Positions 7,293 through 16,011 of a stretch of DNA of 56,967 nt are shown here, piece after piece. The notes under the pieces are model-generated. The model searched no databases, was not told the origin of the DNA, and saw only the letters and a program-made list of their open reading frames with translations. The stretch comes from an uncultured Chlorobiales bacterium. GTDB taxonomy: Bacteria; Bacteroidota; Chlorobiia; Chlorobiales; Chlorobiaceae. A program made the translations under genes and the position numbers. The stretch covers positions 1 to 56,967 of the forward strand of contig CAIYTH010000004.1 of assembly GCA_903929135.1 (NCBI GenBank), given 5' to 3'. Numbering within the stretch: the stretch's first letter is position 1; each line of letters begins with the position of its first letter.

Positions 7293-8702
7293 ATGAAAAG
7301 CGGTAAGACGGCGGCAGGAAAAAAACATGACGCCTCTCAGGGCGCAAAAATCATCCTTATCGTCGGAGCGGGGGCTTCCGGCATGCTGGCCGCCATGTCT
7401 GCGAGGTATGCCGCTCGTGATCTCGGCGTCGGCGACGACCGTTTACGCATCGTGTTGCTCGAACGGAACCGGAATCCGGGGGCGAAGATCGCCATATCCG
7501 GAGGAGGCCACTGCAACGTGACTCACGAGGGGCCGGTCGACAGGCTGCTCGAAAGGGGTTTTCTCAGGAAGAACGAACAGCGCTTCGTCAGGCCGGCCAT
7601 CTATGGTTTCACGAACGAAGATATGGTCGCCTTGCTCGACAGGTACGGTGTTCCGACGGCTTCCCGCGAGGACGGCCGGGTTTTTCCTGTTTCAGGAATG
7701 GCCGGGGATGTTCTGGCCGCCATGCAGCGCATGCTCCGGGACGCTGCTGTCGAACTGGTAACCGACGCCAGGGTCGAGACTCTTGTTGCAGACGGCTCGG
7801 GGTTCACTGTTCGTGCAGGGAGTTCGACCAGGAACGCCGACGCCGTGATCCTTGCTGCCGGCGGGAGCGCCTGGGGCTCTTCAGGCACGACCGGCGACGG
7901 CGTCCGGCTCGCCGCTTCGGCAGGCCATGCCATCGTGCACGTCCTGCCGGCTCTCGCCCCGGTATTCTTCACTGAGCCTCCGGACCAGGAGCTCGTCGGG
8001 GTTACGCTTCGCGGTGTCGGGCTGCTCGTCGAGACGGACAGGGGCAGTGATTTCAGGAGAGGGGATCTTCTGGTCAGCCATCGGGGAATTTCCGGTCCGG
8101 CCTGCCTTTCCCTGTCGCGAACCGTTGCGTCGATGATGGCTGACGCCGGGTCGGCTCCCAGGCTCGCTGTCGATTTTTTCCCGGGGCATGATGAAGGGGC
8201 GGTGTCGGCGTTCGTGCTCGAGTATGTATCGAAGCATGGCTCGCAACTGGTTCGGACATTTCTTCAGCGCTGCCCGATTGCGCCGGCGCTTCTCGTGGAT
8301 CGACCTGAGGGCGTCGAGACCGAAACGGTCACCATTCCGAACGCCTTTGTTCCCGAAATCATGCGGCGAGCCGGGATATGCCCGGATCAGGTGATGAGCG
8401 TCCTGACAAAACAGCAACGGAGGAAGCTTGCTGCTGTTCTGAAACGCTACGTCCTGGGTACGGCGAAGAAGGTACCGCTCGACAGGGCGGAAGTGTCGGC
8501 CGGCGGCGTATCGCTCGTCGAAATCGATCCGAAAACCATGGAATCGAGGCTGCAAAGAAGGCTCTTCTGCTGCGGAGAACTGCTGGACTACGCCGGGGAG
8601 GTCGGCGGTTTCAACCTTCAGGCGGCTTTCTCGACCGGATGGATGGCCGGACGTCAAGCCGCCCTTTCTCTTTTCGGTAAAGAACCTTCAGCTCGCGCAT
8701 GA
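7293..8702 (+). CDS. BaiN/HI0933-type FAD-dependent oxidoreductase
   Basis: A 469-residue flavoprotein. The N-terminal Rossmann motif is IVGAGASGMLAAMSAR, followed by the family marker PGAKIAISGGGHCNVT and DGRVFPVSGMA. The C-terminal GELLDYAGEVGGFNLQAAFSTG block closes the FAD site. Relatives are called NAD(P)/FAD-dependent oxidoreductases; some reduce double bonds in bile acids, but most are uncharacterised. The last 15 bases overlap the stop of the convergent repeat-protein gene. Confidence 0.9.
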   Translation: MKSGKTAAGKKHDASQGAKIILIVGAGASGMLAAMSARYAARDLGVGDDRLRIVLLERNRNPGAKIAISGGGHCNVTHEGPVDRLLERGFLRKNEQRFVRPAIYGFTNEDMVALLDRYGVPTASREDGRVFPVSGMAGDVLAAMQRMLRDAAVELVTDARVETLVADGSGFTVRAGSSTRNADAVILAAGGSAWGSSGTTGDGVRLAASAGHAIVHVLPALAPVFFTEPPDQELVGVTLRGVGLLVETDRGSDFRRGDLLVSHRGISGPACLSLSRTVASMMADAGSAPRLAVDFFPGHDEGAVSAFVLEYVSKHGSQLVRTFLQRCPIAPALLVDRPEGVETETVTIPNAFVPEIMRRAGICPDQVMSVLTKQQRRKLAAVLKRYVLGTAKKVPLDRAEVSAGGVSLVEIDPKTMESRLQRRLFCCGELLDYAGEVGGFNLQAAFSTGWMAGRQAALSLFGKEPSARA

Positions 8703-9620
8703 ATAGGATGGGTCAGAGGCCTTCCGGTCGAAGGGCCGTACCTCGACTCTGCACTGCTCAAGGTTGAACGATTGCTGGTGGTCGTCGAAAACGATCCTTC
8801 CTCCGCTGAAACGCACCTTCAAAGGAACCACTACCTTGCGTTCGGCTCCGCAGACGTTGTCCTTCAGCCCGGGGAAGAAGCGGTGTTCGGAACCGAGCTG
8901 GTCGACGACCAGCAATTCGTCTGCGGTCGTCTTGAGCGCACGGACCGAGCCATCGGAACCGAACTGCAGCGAGTTCAGGTCGCCGTGGATGCCCTGTGGC
9001 TCGTTGTCGTAGGCAGTCATGAGCCCGACCGGGGTTTCGACCTTCACGATGCCTGCCGGTTCGATCGAACGCAATTTTCCGTCTTCATGGAATGCGATGC
9101 CTGTCCTGCCCCTGATTTCTCCTGCAGGCGTCGTCACGGTGAGGAATTCCCCCGGCCAGAGCGTCAGGCTTTTCAGTGCTCCGCTTTCATAGAATTGCAG
9201 GCCGATGAATTTCGCGCTCAGCTTGCCGAGCGGAGCGTCGATCGTGATGGTTCCGGCAAGCTCGAATTCGTTCTTCGAGGTCCAGAATCCCGTAAGCTTT
9301 CCGTCGAGGGGGAATATCCGCTTGATGCTGCCGGACTCATGGAAGGTTGCCAGTTCAGCAGGTACGGCCCCTACCGGGGTCTGCAACAGGGTCTGCCCCT
9401 GAAGTGCAACCGATTTGATGGCGCCGCTCTTGTAAAAGTAGAGGGGTTTGACCGTGCGCCTGCCCATATCTTCAGCCTCGAATTGCGGGACGATCTCCCC
9501 GTATGGTGTTTTCAGCACGTTTTCTTTGGTGACGAGGCAGCCGTCGGTTTTGCCGTTCGAAAAGAGCGTCCTGAACTCGATGCCTTCAAGATTCCCGTAT
9601 GGGGTGGTAAAACTGGTCAT
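8688..9620 (-). CDS. Six-repeat protein of unknown function
   Basis: About 310 residues built from roughly six imperfect repeats of 32-55 residues. Each opens with TPxG (TPYGNLEG, TPYGEIVP, TPVGAVPA, APLGKLSA, TPAGEIRG, TPVGLMTA). Most then carry a beta-hairpin such as LYFYKSGAIKSVAL, ATFHESGSIKRIFP, LQFYESGALKSLTL, IAFHEDGKLRSIEP or LQFGSDGSVRALKT. The pattern recalls MORN_2/YwqK-like or WG-type repeats. There is no signal peptide. I prefer the ATG at 9620 because AAAGGAC precedes it; the frame also opens at 9671. Role unknown. Confidence 0.8.
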   Translation of the reverse strand: MTSFTTPYGNLEGIEFRTLFSNGKTDGCLVTKENVLKTPYGEIVPQFEAEDMGRRTVKPLYFYKSGAIKSVALQGQTLLQTPVGAVPAELATFHESGSIKRIFPLDGKLTGFWTSKNEFELAGTITIDAPLGKLSAKFIGLQFYESGALKSLTLWPGEFLTVTTPAGEIRGRTGIAFHEDGKLRSIEPAGIVKVETPVGLMTAYDNEPQGIHGDLNSLQFGSDGSVRALKTTADELLVVDQLGSEHRFFPGLKDNVCGAERKVVVPLKVRFSGGRIVFDDHQQSFNLEQCRVEVRPFDRKASDPSYSCAS

Positions 9621-9674
9621 AATTTGTCCTTTTTTGTTAGGGTCAAACGGGTTTGTTGACGAATCACTCATGTT

Positions 9675-9710
9675 AGATCAATTATCATGCCATGAATGGC
9701 ACTGTGATCT
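9675..9710. repeat. Nested inverted repeat upstream of the repeat-protein gene
   Basis: AGATCA and TGATCT flank an inner GCCAT/ATGGC pair, giving a two-part palindrome just upstream of the leftward six-repeat gene. It could be an operator or an RNA hairpin in its leader. Confidence 0.35.
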
Positions 9711-9827
9711 AAGTGCATGTGATTAAACAAATTATGATCTTGATGGAGTACTTCCTGAACAGAAAGACAGCTACGCTCAGGTAGGAACCTGTGTTGAATC
9801 TACATTATTGTAGAGAGGAGGGGGCTC

Positions 9828-9872
9828 CCCGGTCTGTTGGAGAGGTACAACCGGGGCCGATCCCCGGGTGGC
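9828..9872 (-). terminator. GC-rich overlapping hairpins after the coiled-coil gene
   Basis: Downstream of the leftward gene at 9875-10147 lie CCCCGGT, then ACCGGGG, then CCCCGGGT. The middle block can pair with either neighbour, giving two exclusive stems. No clear T-run follows, so this is either a weak terminator or a processing structure. Confidence 0.3.
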
Positions 9873-9874
9873 GA

Positions 9875-10147
9875 TCATTTGAACCTGGAGCGCGCCCTTC
9901 TGAGGGCCTTTCTGAAGTCGTGGAAGGCCTCTTCGGCACCCTCCTTCAGTTCGCCCCAGGCCTCTTCACTGCTGTGCAGCAGTTTTTCTGTCTGTTTCAT
10001 GGCGGCATCTTTCCTTTGCTTGAGTTCATCAACCCGATCGTGCAGGTCCCGGGTCGCTTTGTGCACCCTTTTTTCTATCTGGACGATCTCGGTATCCCAG
10101 GTTTTCAACTGCCTGTGCAGTTTGGCGATGGTTGCCTTGCGTTCCAT
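9875..10147 (-). CDS. Small charged coiled-coil protein
   Basis: A 90-residue protein, almost entirely predicted helix with heptad-like spacing (KLHRQLKTWDTEIVQIEKRV, then LHDRVDELKQRKDAAMKQTE) and a very basic tail. No signal peptide or known domain. AGGAGGAC before the ATG is a strong ribosome-binding site. It lies 118 bases downstream of the YdbH-like gene on the same strand and may be part of that transcript. Function unknown. Confidence 0.75.
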   Translation of the reverse strand: MERKATIAKLHRQLKTWDTEIVQIEKRVHKATRDLHDRVDELKQRKDAAMKQTEKLLHSSEEAWGELKEGAEEAFHDFRKALRRARSRFK

Positions 10148-10265
10148 GTCGTCCTCCTGACGTGTGGGAAATGGTAATGATACAATGACCCTCTATCAAT
10201 ATGAACAAGAAAAGCAGTCCGGAGTTCACCTGAAGCAACGCGATCAGGTGGCGACGCAGCGATCA

Positions 10266-12374
10266 TCACCTCTTTTTTCGATTCTGGAGGGCTTTCTCCG
10301 TGATCGCCTGCTCGATGCCGGAAGAGATGGAGAGGCTGCGGAACAGGTCGAGCAGGTTCTGATCGATATTCAGGTTGAGGTTTACCTGACGGCCGTTCTG
10401 GAAATCCGGATTGTATCCCCTGAGTTTCAGGGTGATTCGCGAATCTCCCTCCGGAGACATGACGATCGATGAGATGAGTTCCGAATAGAGGAAGTTGCCG
10501 AGCGCCTCATAGGTGAGTTTCATGCCGGGATTGGCCGAAGCCCTTTCCTCAGGCGTGCTGGAGTAAATGATCTGGCCGGACTTTTCAGCGTCCAGGCCGC
10601 CTTCCGGAATGCTGAATGACTCGCCATTGAGCAGGACCGGGATGCGTCCGCGGATCGTACCGGTAGCGAAGATATTCTTTGTGCCCTGGAGGTCGAGCAG
10701 TTTCTGCAGCGGAATGCCGTTGATCTCCACCATGGTTTCTGCGTGTCTGGACTGAAGGTCGTAGTCGACATTGCTTATCGATACCGTTCCGTCAAACAGG
10801 CCTGCCGAAAAACCTGAAAGGGTGAGTGTCGAAGGTTTCCCTGCATTCTGGAAAAGGCCGAGGGTGCCTTTCGGTCCTGCCAGCAGCATCTCTCCACCGC
10901 CGGACCTGCGAAGGAGGCTTTTCAGGGAGAATCCGACTGTTGTCCTGCCGGCTGGGTCACGGTTCAGCACGACGGATGGCTCACTGAATTCCCAGATGAC
11001 CTCTGCTCCGGTTTGCGCAAAGGGGGCAGTCGAAGGTTTTTGTGTTGCAGGGGGAATCTGATGCAGCGTACCGCCGCCAGTCGAGGAGAGCCTGGCGTTG
11101 CGCACGGAAAATCTTCCCCGGCTCACTGAAACGGGGAGCGTTCCGCTGACAGAGCCTTTCAGGTTTCCGGTGAATTGCCCCTGAAGGCGGATGCGGTCAA
11201 GGATCGGCACTTTTTCGAGTTTGACGACACATTCGGCTGAACCTGTTTTCATGTCGTACACGGCAGGCGATACCGAGAGTGAACCGCCGAACACCTTCGA
11301 CGAAAGACCGCCCAGCCTGATTCCCGAAAGTTTCTCGTCTTTCGCATCAATCGTCACCTCGGCGTTGAGCCGGGCGATCAGCGGAGGCCCGCCCTTTCGC
11401 CGGCCGACATCGAAGGAGAGCAGAGGTTTTCCTCCTGCGTCCCTGAAGTCGAGGCGGCTTCCTGCTTCAGTGTCCACCAGGCCATCCTTCACTCGAACGG
11501 TGGTATCGAGGTATTCCACAGGGATCGAGCCGTTCAGGCTCCCGGTGATTTCAGGATTTGCGCCATGTGGAGAGGCCAGCTTTGCAAGGCTTTCGAATGG
11601 AACGCTGTCGAGATGGAGAACGAAGTTTGTCTGCTTCTTTCTGAGGCTGTATTCGATCAACGGGGTCGATGCCCTGATGCCGAACAGGTCGACTGAGCAG
11701 TTGCTGAAGGTCAGTGTGCAGGGCTTTTCAGGACTTCTGGCCATGCCGAAGGTGGCTACGAACCCGGTAAGGGGGATTCTGACTTCGCCCGAGAAGAGGG
11801 ATTCGGCACTGAACCGTGAAGGTTGCTGAACCCAGTTGTTCGATCTTGTCAGCAATGCCCTGTAGCTGATCCCGCCAAGCCTGAGCTTGCCGGTTTCGAT
11901 CCTTCCGTTGTTGACGGCGTACGCCACTGAATCCGGTGTTGCGCCCAGGGTGCGGTCATTGTTCCGGGAAATATCCAGGCGTGCAGTGATGTGCGGATTG
12001 ATATTCCTGAACCGTATTTTCGCCGGTTTCTGCAGCACGTCGATAGAGTCGGCGACAAGGGAGATGCCGAATGCAGGCATCTTGCCGGAAGCGAGGCGAC
12101 GCCAGGTAATCCGGCCGTTGAAGATGGACGCGGTGTAGGTCGATGTGATGCCTGTGCAGCTGTCGGGACTGGTGGTGACAACGGCATCAATCCTGCCGAA
12201 CCTCATGCCTGAGAGCGTTGGTCGGCCAGGATCTTTCAGTTTGAGGGTGAACCCTTGTCCGGCAGCATGGTCGAGAATCCCTTGCGCATACCAGGGAAAA
12301 AACAGCCATGCCCCCATGATCCCGAGGGTTGCGAGCAGGAGCAGCACCCCCAGGATGCGCAGGGCCCATTTCAC
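10266..12374 (-). CDS. YdbH-like AsmA-family intermembrane transport protein
   Basis: A 702-residue protein with one N-terminal transmembrane helix (about 5-27), then a long beta-rich periplasmic region and a YdbH-like C-terminal part (around 560-690: GTKNIFATGTIRGRIPVLLN, later DPxFQNGRQVNLNLNID-type sequence). In E. coli, YdbH works with TamB and YhdP as a bridge moving phospholipid between inner and outer membranes and depends on YnbE and YdbL. Both partners lie directly upstream here, in the order ynbE, ydbL, ydbH, which makes the assignment much firmer than similarity alone. Confidence 0.82.
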   Translation of the reverse strand: MKWALRILGVLLLLATLGIMGAWLFFPWYAQGILDHAAGQGFTLKLKDPGRPTLSGMRFGRIDAVVTTSPDSCTGITSTYTASIFNGRITWRRLASGKMPAFGISLVADSIDVLQKPAKIRFRNINPHITARLDISRNNDRTLGATPDSVAYAVNNGRIETGKLRLGGISYRALLTRSNNWVQQPSRFSAESLFSGEVRIPLTGFVATFGMARSPEKPCTLTFSNCSVDLFGIRASTPLIEYSLRKKQTNFVLHLDSVPFESLAKLASPHGANPEITGSLNGSIPVEYLDTTVRVKDGLVDTEAGSRLDFRDAGGKPLLSFDVGRRKGGPPLIARLNAEVTIDAKDEKLSGIRLGGLSSKVFGGSLSVSPAVYDMKTGSAECVVKLEKVPILDRIRLQGQFTGNLKGSVSGTLPVSVSRGRFSVRNARLSSTGGGTLHQIPPATQKPSTAPFAQTGAEVIWEFSEPSVVLNRDPAGRTTVGFSLKSLLRRSGGGEMLLAGPKGTLGLFQNAGKPSTLTLSGFSAGLFDGTVSISNVDYDLQSRHAETMVEINGIPLQKLLDLQGTKNIFATGTIRGRIPVLLNGESFSIPEGGLDAEKSGQIIYSSTPEERASANPGMKLTYEALGNFLYSELISSIVMSPEGDSRITLKLRGYNPDFQNGRQVNLNLNIDQNLLDLFRSLSISSGIEQAITEKALQNRKKR

Positions 12375-12407
12375 GTCCGAAGCAGTTGTCCTATGGGTGG
12401 AAAGAGG

Positions 12408-12764
12408 TTATTTCCTTGACCACTTGCCCTGAACCTGAACCCAGGTTCCGGCCGGGAAACCGGGAAACCGTTTTTCAAAGGTGCGCTGTCCTGCGACCTC
12501 GAGGGAAACCCCGTTTTTTGTCGCAATATCCGCATAGGCTGCGCGACGTTCCTGATTCACGGTTCCGACCAGCGGCTGTGCTTCGGCGCCGGCGCCGGGT
12601 GGAATGGCGATATAGCCGCTATCAACCTCGCCGACAAGCCCCTTGCTCCGGGCTGTTTCAAGGTCGATCGCGTATGCCGATGCCGTCGATGCCATCAGCA
12701 AGGTGAAGAGGAGTGCCGCTGTTCTGAAAAAAACGTTTGCCCTCAGTGGAGTAGTGATATGCAT
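12408..12764 (-). CDS. YdbL family (DUF1318) periplasmic protein
   Basis: A 118-residue protein with a signal peptide (FRTAALLFTLLMASTASAYA) and the DUF1318 pattern: LETARSKGLVGEVDSGYIA, then VNQERRAAYADIATKNGVS, and a C-terminal GTWVQVQGKW. In E. coli, YdbL is a periplasmic partner that controls the multimeric state of YnbE on YdbH. The gene lies 33 bases upstream of the YdbH-like gene and 17 downstream of the YnbE-like lipoprotein. Confidence 0.85.
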   Translation of the reverse strand: MHITTPLRANVFFRTAALLFTLLMASTASAYAIDLETARSKGLVGEVDSGYIAIPPGAGAEAQPLVGTVNQERRAAYADIATKNGVSLEVAGQRTFEKRFPGFPAGTWVQVQGKWSRK

Positions 12765-12781
12765 GATTGGCCTTCCTTGAT

Positions 12782-12988
12782 TTAAAAGATGTCCTTTCTT
12801 TTTTCGACAAGCGTGTCGATGTCCTTGTCGACCCTTACCCTGATTTCATGGTCGATCTTGATGTTCATGTTGATCGTGATCGGCTTGTCCGGGGCCTCGA
12901 GCTTGACGGTAGGGCTGCATCCTGCCGCAAGCAGGCCGGCCAACAGGATCAGCGCTGCATGAATGGATGTTGAGTGGTTTTTGCTCAT
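12782..12988 (-). CDS. YnbE-like small lipoprotein
   Basis: A 68-residue lipoprotein. The lipobox LAAGC places the acylated Cys at about residue 24. The mature part (SPTVKLEAPDKPITINMNIK, then KIDHEIRVRVDKDIDTLVEK) matches the YnbE pattern. In E. coli this outer-membrane lipoprotein joins YdbH by beta-strand stacking to complete the lipid bridge. First gene of the leftward cluster. Confidence 0.85.
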   Translation of the reverse strand: MSKNHSTSIHAALILLAGLLAAGCSPTVKLEAPDKPITINMNIKIDHEIRVRVDKDIDTLVEKRKDIF

Positions 12989-13205
12989 GTGGTTCTCGAA
13001 TGGTTTGTCTTGTCTTTTTCATGCTCGTCCCTGAACAGAAAGATACTTCATGGTGACCTCAGGGGCAACCTTCGGGTATCCGGTTTCTGGCATCGGGTCT
13101 CGATTTTCAGGGGCCGGCACTCCCCGTTGCGTTATACGTGCATTCTTCGTTACATTTACACTTGTCAACGGCTGACCCTCAACCACCCTGAAACCGGGAG
13201 ATGCC

Positions 13206-13391
13206 ATGTCTTCAGCACTGTCAGCGCTTCAACTAGCCACTGATGCCGTGCAGGATGCCCGCAAGCGTCTTGAAAGGGCAAAGGTCGATGTGGATGACGA
13301 TTATGAGATCCGCCAGGCCCTCAAGCATCTCGATGATGCCACGGACTATATCCGCAAAGCATCGGCTGAAATCCGCCAGCAGCAGCCCTGA
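13206..13391 (+). CDS. Small helical protein of unknown function
   Basis: A 61-residue, highly charged and probably all-helical protein (DAVQDARKRLERAKVDVDDD, then IRQALKHLDDATDYIRKASA). GGGAG precedes the ATG. It is divergent from the YnbE-like gene. It contains no cysteine, no signal peptide and no recognised domain. Confidence 0.6.
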   Translation: MSSALSALQLATDAVQDARKRLERAKVDVDDDYEIRQALKHLDDATDYIRKASAEIRQQQP

Positions 13392-13424
13392 CGCCTTCTT
13401 ACGGCGACAGGATCACCTACTGAC

Positions 13425-13463
13425 CCGAAACCGGCACCGCACACGATCCGGTACCGGTTTCGG
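13425..13463. repeat. Long GC-rich hairpin
   Basis: CCGAAACCGGCACCG (13425-13439) and CGGTACCGGTTTCGG (13449-13463) pair at 14 of 15 positions with a nine-base loop. It lies 33 bases after the small helical gene and 138 before the nucleotidase. There is no T-run, so it is a transcript-end structure or a DNA site rather than a classic terminator. Confidence 0.5.
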
Positions 13464-13601
13464 CGGCATTCATGCACAGCTGACAGACACCATGACCCGG
13501 AAGTGTTTCGTTGCCAGGTCTCTGCCATATCCCGAAAGGCACCTCGTATCGATTGAACGGGCTTTCTGATCCCTAACGACAACATCAAACAGGAATAGAT
13601 C

Positions 13602-14180
13602 ATGGCCGACCGGAGCGACATCGTCATTGGAGTGGATCTGGATGGGGTCTGCGCGGACTTCTACGGACGTATGCGCTCCATTGCCGCGGAATGGTTCGAG
13701 CGGCCGATCGGGGATCTGCCGCTCGAGGTCTCGTATGGCCTTTCGGAGTGGGGCATTACGGACAGGAGCCAGTATGACAGCCTGCACCGTTTCGCCGTAA
13801 CGCAACGGGCTCTTTTCAGCAGCATGGAGATGGTGCCCGGGGCGCGGAAATACCTCCGCCTCCTTTCCGACGAGGGATACCGGATCCGGATCATCACCCA
13901 TCGGCTCTTCATCCACTACTTCCATGCCACGGCCGTCGAGCAGACGGTCAACTGGCTCGACAGCCATGGCATACCGTTCTGGGACCTCTGCTTCATGAAG
14001 GAGAAGTCCCAGGTCGGGGCTGACATCTACGTCGAGGACACTCCGGACAACATCCTCAGCCTGCGCTCGAAAGGGCTCTACACCATCTGCTTCGGCAACA
14101 GCACCAATACCTTCATCGAAGAGCCGCGAGCATCCTCATGGCATGAGGTGTACGACTTCGTGCACGCCTGGAGGGCATGA
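13602..14180 (+). CDS. 5' nucleotidase, NT5C type (HAD superfamily)
   Basis: A 192-residue HAD hydrolase. Motif I is [10 protein letters not shown] (about 10-19), motif II lies in IRIITHRL, and motif IV is VEDTPDN. This is the pattern of the NT5C family, which dephosphorylates (deoxy)ribonucleoside 5'-monophosphates. No signal peptide, so cytoplasmic. It stops three bases before a beta-lactamase gene, with GGAGG inside its own end serving the next start, so the two are co-transcribed; no functional link is obvious. Confidence 0.82.
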   Translation: MADRSDIVIGVDLDGVCADFYGRMRSIAAEWFERPIGDLPLEVSYGLSEWGITDRSQYDSLHRFAVTQRALFSSMEMVPGARKYLRLLSDEGYRIRIITHRLFIHYFHATAVEQTVNWLDSHGIPFWDLCFMKEKSQVGADIYVEDTPDNILSLRSKGLYTICFGNSTNTFIEEPRASSWHEVYDFVHAWRA

Positions 14181-14183
14181 GCC

Positions 14184-14960
14184 ATGCGGAAGCTCCTGAT
14201 CGTCATCGCGTCGATGCTGCTGTTTTCGGGAGCTGGTGCCGAAGACCGGGAAATTGCCGGAATTTTCTTGCGGCACGGGGTGGCCGGCACCATGGTGATC
14301 TCATCCCTGCACGACGGAACAACCTTTATCCACGACGATGTACGTGCATTCCGGCGTTTGCCTGCCGCATCGACGTTCAAAATCCTCAATACGCTCATCG
14401 CCCTCGAAGAGCGGGCCGTTGCCGGAAAGGACGAAGTGATCAGGTGGGATGGGCACCGGTACGATTTTCCCGACTGGAACCGTGACCAGACGCTCGAAAG
14501 CGCCTTCAGGGTATCCTGCGTCTGGTGCTATCAGGAGCTGGCGCGCAGGGTCGGGGCCGGTACATACCGGGAGTACATCGGGAAATGCTCTTATGGAGAG
14601 CTGGTAGAGCCGTTCGACGGCACAAGGTTCTGGCTGGATGGTTCCCTCCGGATCAGCGCGATCGAACAGGTGGAGTTTCTACGGAAGGTCTACAAACAGG
14701 AGTTGCCCTTCAGCCCGGCATCCTTCGAGACGCTCCGGGAGATCATGGTCGTCGGGAAAACCTCCGCATATACCCTGAGGGCCAAGACAGGCTGGGATGC
14801 AGGGAGCATCCGGCAGACAGGATGGTACGTCGGTTATGTCGAAACGGTGGACAACGTGTGGTTCTTCGCGACGAACCTGGATATCCGGAACGCAACGGAA
14901 CTTCCCCTGCGTCAGGAGCTGACCCGGGAGGCGTTGCAGGCAAAAGGAATCATCGACTGA
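14184..14960 (+). CDS. Class D (OXA-like) beta-lactamase family protein
   Basis: A 258-residue exported serine hydrolase with a signal peptide (1-19). It has the class D active site: S63-T-F-K66, SCV at 111-113 (the SxV motif), the FWLDGSLRIS block containing W150, and K201-T-G. The second-half YGN motif is YGE here (137-139). The family opens beta-lactam rings through an acyl-enzyme on the motif-I Ser, with the Lys usually carbamylated. Function as a real lactamase versus a related transpeptidase-like or sensor protein cannot be decided from sequence. GC and codon use match the neighbours, so recent transfer is not indicated. Confidence 0.88.
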   Translation: MRKLLIVIASMLLFSGAGAEDREIAGIFLRHGVAGTMVISSLHDGTTFIHDDVRAFRRLPAASTFKILNTLIALEERAVAGKDEVIRWDGHRYDFPDWNRDQTLESAFRVSCVWCYQELARRVGAGTYREYIGKCSYGELVEPFDGTRFWLDGSLRISAIEQVEFLRKVYKQELPFSPASFETLREIMVVGKTSAYTLRAKTGWDAGSIRQTGWYVGYVETVDNVWFFATNLDIRNATELPLRQELTREALQAKGIID

Positions 14961-14979
14961 CCGTTGTTGGTGCGTGGGG

Positions 14980-15216
14980 TCAGTTGATCTTGTACCTGCG
15001 TTCACATTCACGGAAGACAGACGCCTTCCCGTATCTGGCACCTGCGGAGAACCCTTCGGTGAAAATCATCTTGCAGGCCTCATCGAAGGAGATGTCGTCG
15101 TTCACCGTCTTTTTCATGAAATCAGTCATATCCCCGACATCGCGATTCCATTTCAGTTTCATCATGTAGGAGTTCCAGGCGCCGGTCACCACCTGCATCA
15201 ATCTTGATTCTGCCAT
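14980..15216 (-). CDS. Hypothetical small protein
   Basis: A 78-residue soluble protein, convergent with the beta-lactamase gene. It is rich in Met and charged residues (TDFMKKTVNDDISFDEACKM, then FSAGARYGKASVFRECERRY). No known domain. Its length, GC-rich codon use and the absence of a better frame on the other strand support a real gene. Function unknown. Confidence 0.65.
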   Translation of the reverse strand: MAESRLMQVVTGAWNSYMMKLKWNRDVGDMTDFMKKTVNDDISFDEACKMIFTEGFSAGARYGKASVFRECERRYKIN

Positions 15217-15309
15217 GTCCGCTGGGCTGGTTGTCGATTTGCGCCGTCTGGCGCTTCCAATCTGTCAAGATATGGAGCAACAGCATCTGTTCCTAAACGC
15301 TGCCCGGGC

Positions 15310-16011
15310 TTAACTTCGGCTCTCCCGGATGAGGAGGGCTCTGACAGCCTCTTTTTCGGATTTTCCTATGGCCCCCTTTGATTCGGCATGTTTTTTCATG
15401 GCGCCGAGCACCATCGGAAGGTCCTTCTTCTGGACGTTCCTGACGAAAAAGGATGGTGCGAAAAAGCCGGGTTTGATTTCTGCCCTGAAGGTGAGCATCG
15501 ACCCTCTGCCGTTCGGGGCATTCTCGATCAGCCATTCTCCCTGGTAGACTTTGAAGTCGCCTTCGAGCTGCTGGAAACTCAGGCGTCTGAGGCGTTCCCC
15601 CCTGACCTTGAGCTTTATATAGACGGTTTTTCTGAAAAAGAGCACGCCGGTCCTCCCGGTCTCGAACATCACCTGTTCGTTCCCATTGTCCGAGATCATG
15701 CCGCTGTCGATCACTTTGGGCACGAAATGCTTCTGGTTGTCGTAATCGGTGATCGTCTGCCAGATATACTCCGGAGGCGCATCGATGAAGATCTTTCCGA
15801 TCACTCCGGTAACGCCGTCTTCGAGAGCGGTGGTGTTCACGATGACCTCGCCGTTCAGCAGCCGTGACTGTTCGACTGTCGGGAAATCGCCTGCTGATGC
15901 AGTGATCGAGAAGGCTTTCGCCGGGCTGAAGAGCATCGAAATGGCTGTCATGACGATGCAGGCGAATGCCGGTAAGCTCCTTGAAATTCCTGTCGTTCCT
16001 TTGGTGGCCAT
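15310..16011 (-). CDS. Exported SRPBCC (START/polyketide cyclase-like) protein
   Basis: A 233-residue protein with an N-terminal signal sequence (about 10-34) followed by an SRPBCC domain: a helix-grip start at IFIDAPPEYIWQTITDYDNQ, then KHFVPKVIDSG and a long beta-sheet run with KTVYIKLKVRGERLRR. Such domains bind hydrophobic ligands in a deep cavity. Location is periplasmic by the signal. Ligand and role unknown. Confidence 0.78.
   Translation of the reverse strand: MATKGTTGISRSLPAFACIVMTAISMLFSPAKAFSITASAGDFPTVEQSRLLNGEVIVNTTALEDGVTGVIGKIFIDAPPEYIWQTITDYDNQKHFVPKVIDSGMISDNGNEQVMFETGRTGVLFFRKTVYIKLKVRGERLRRLSFQQLEGDFKVYQGEWLIENAPNGRGSMLTFRAEIKPGFFAPSFFVRNVQKKDLPMVLGAMKKHAESKGAIGKSEKEAVRALLIRESRS

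Noticed and set aside
8772-9659. Long plus-strand open frame opposite the repeat protein
   Set aside because: Mirror frame created by GC-rich codon use on the other strand; lacks any recognisable domain. The same applies to 21507-22586, 28128-29342 and 16903-17646.
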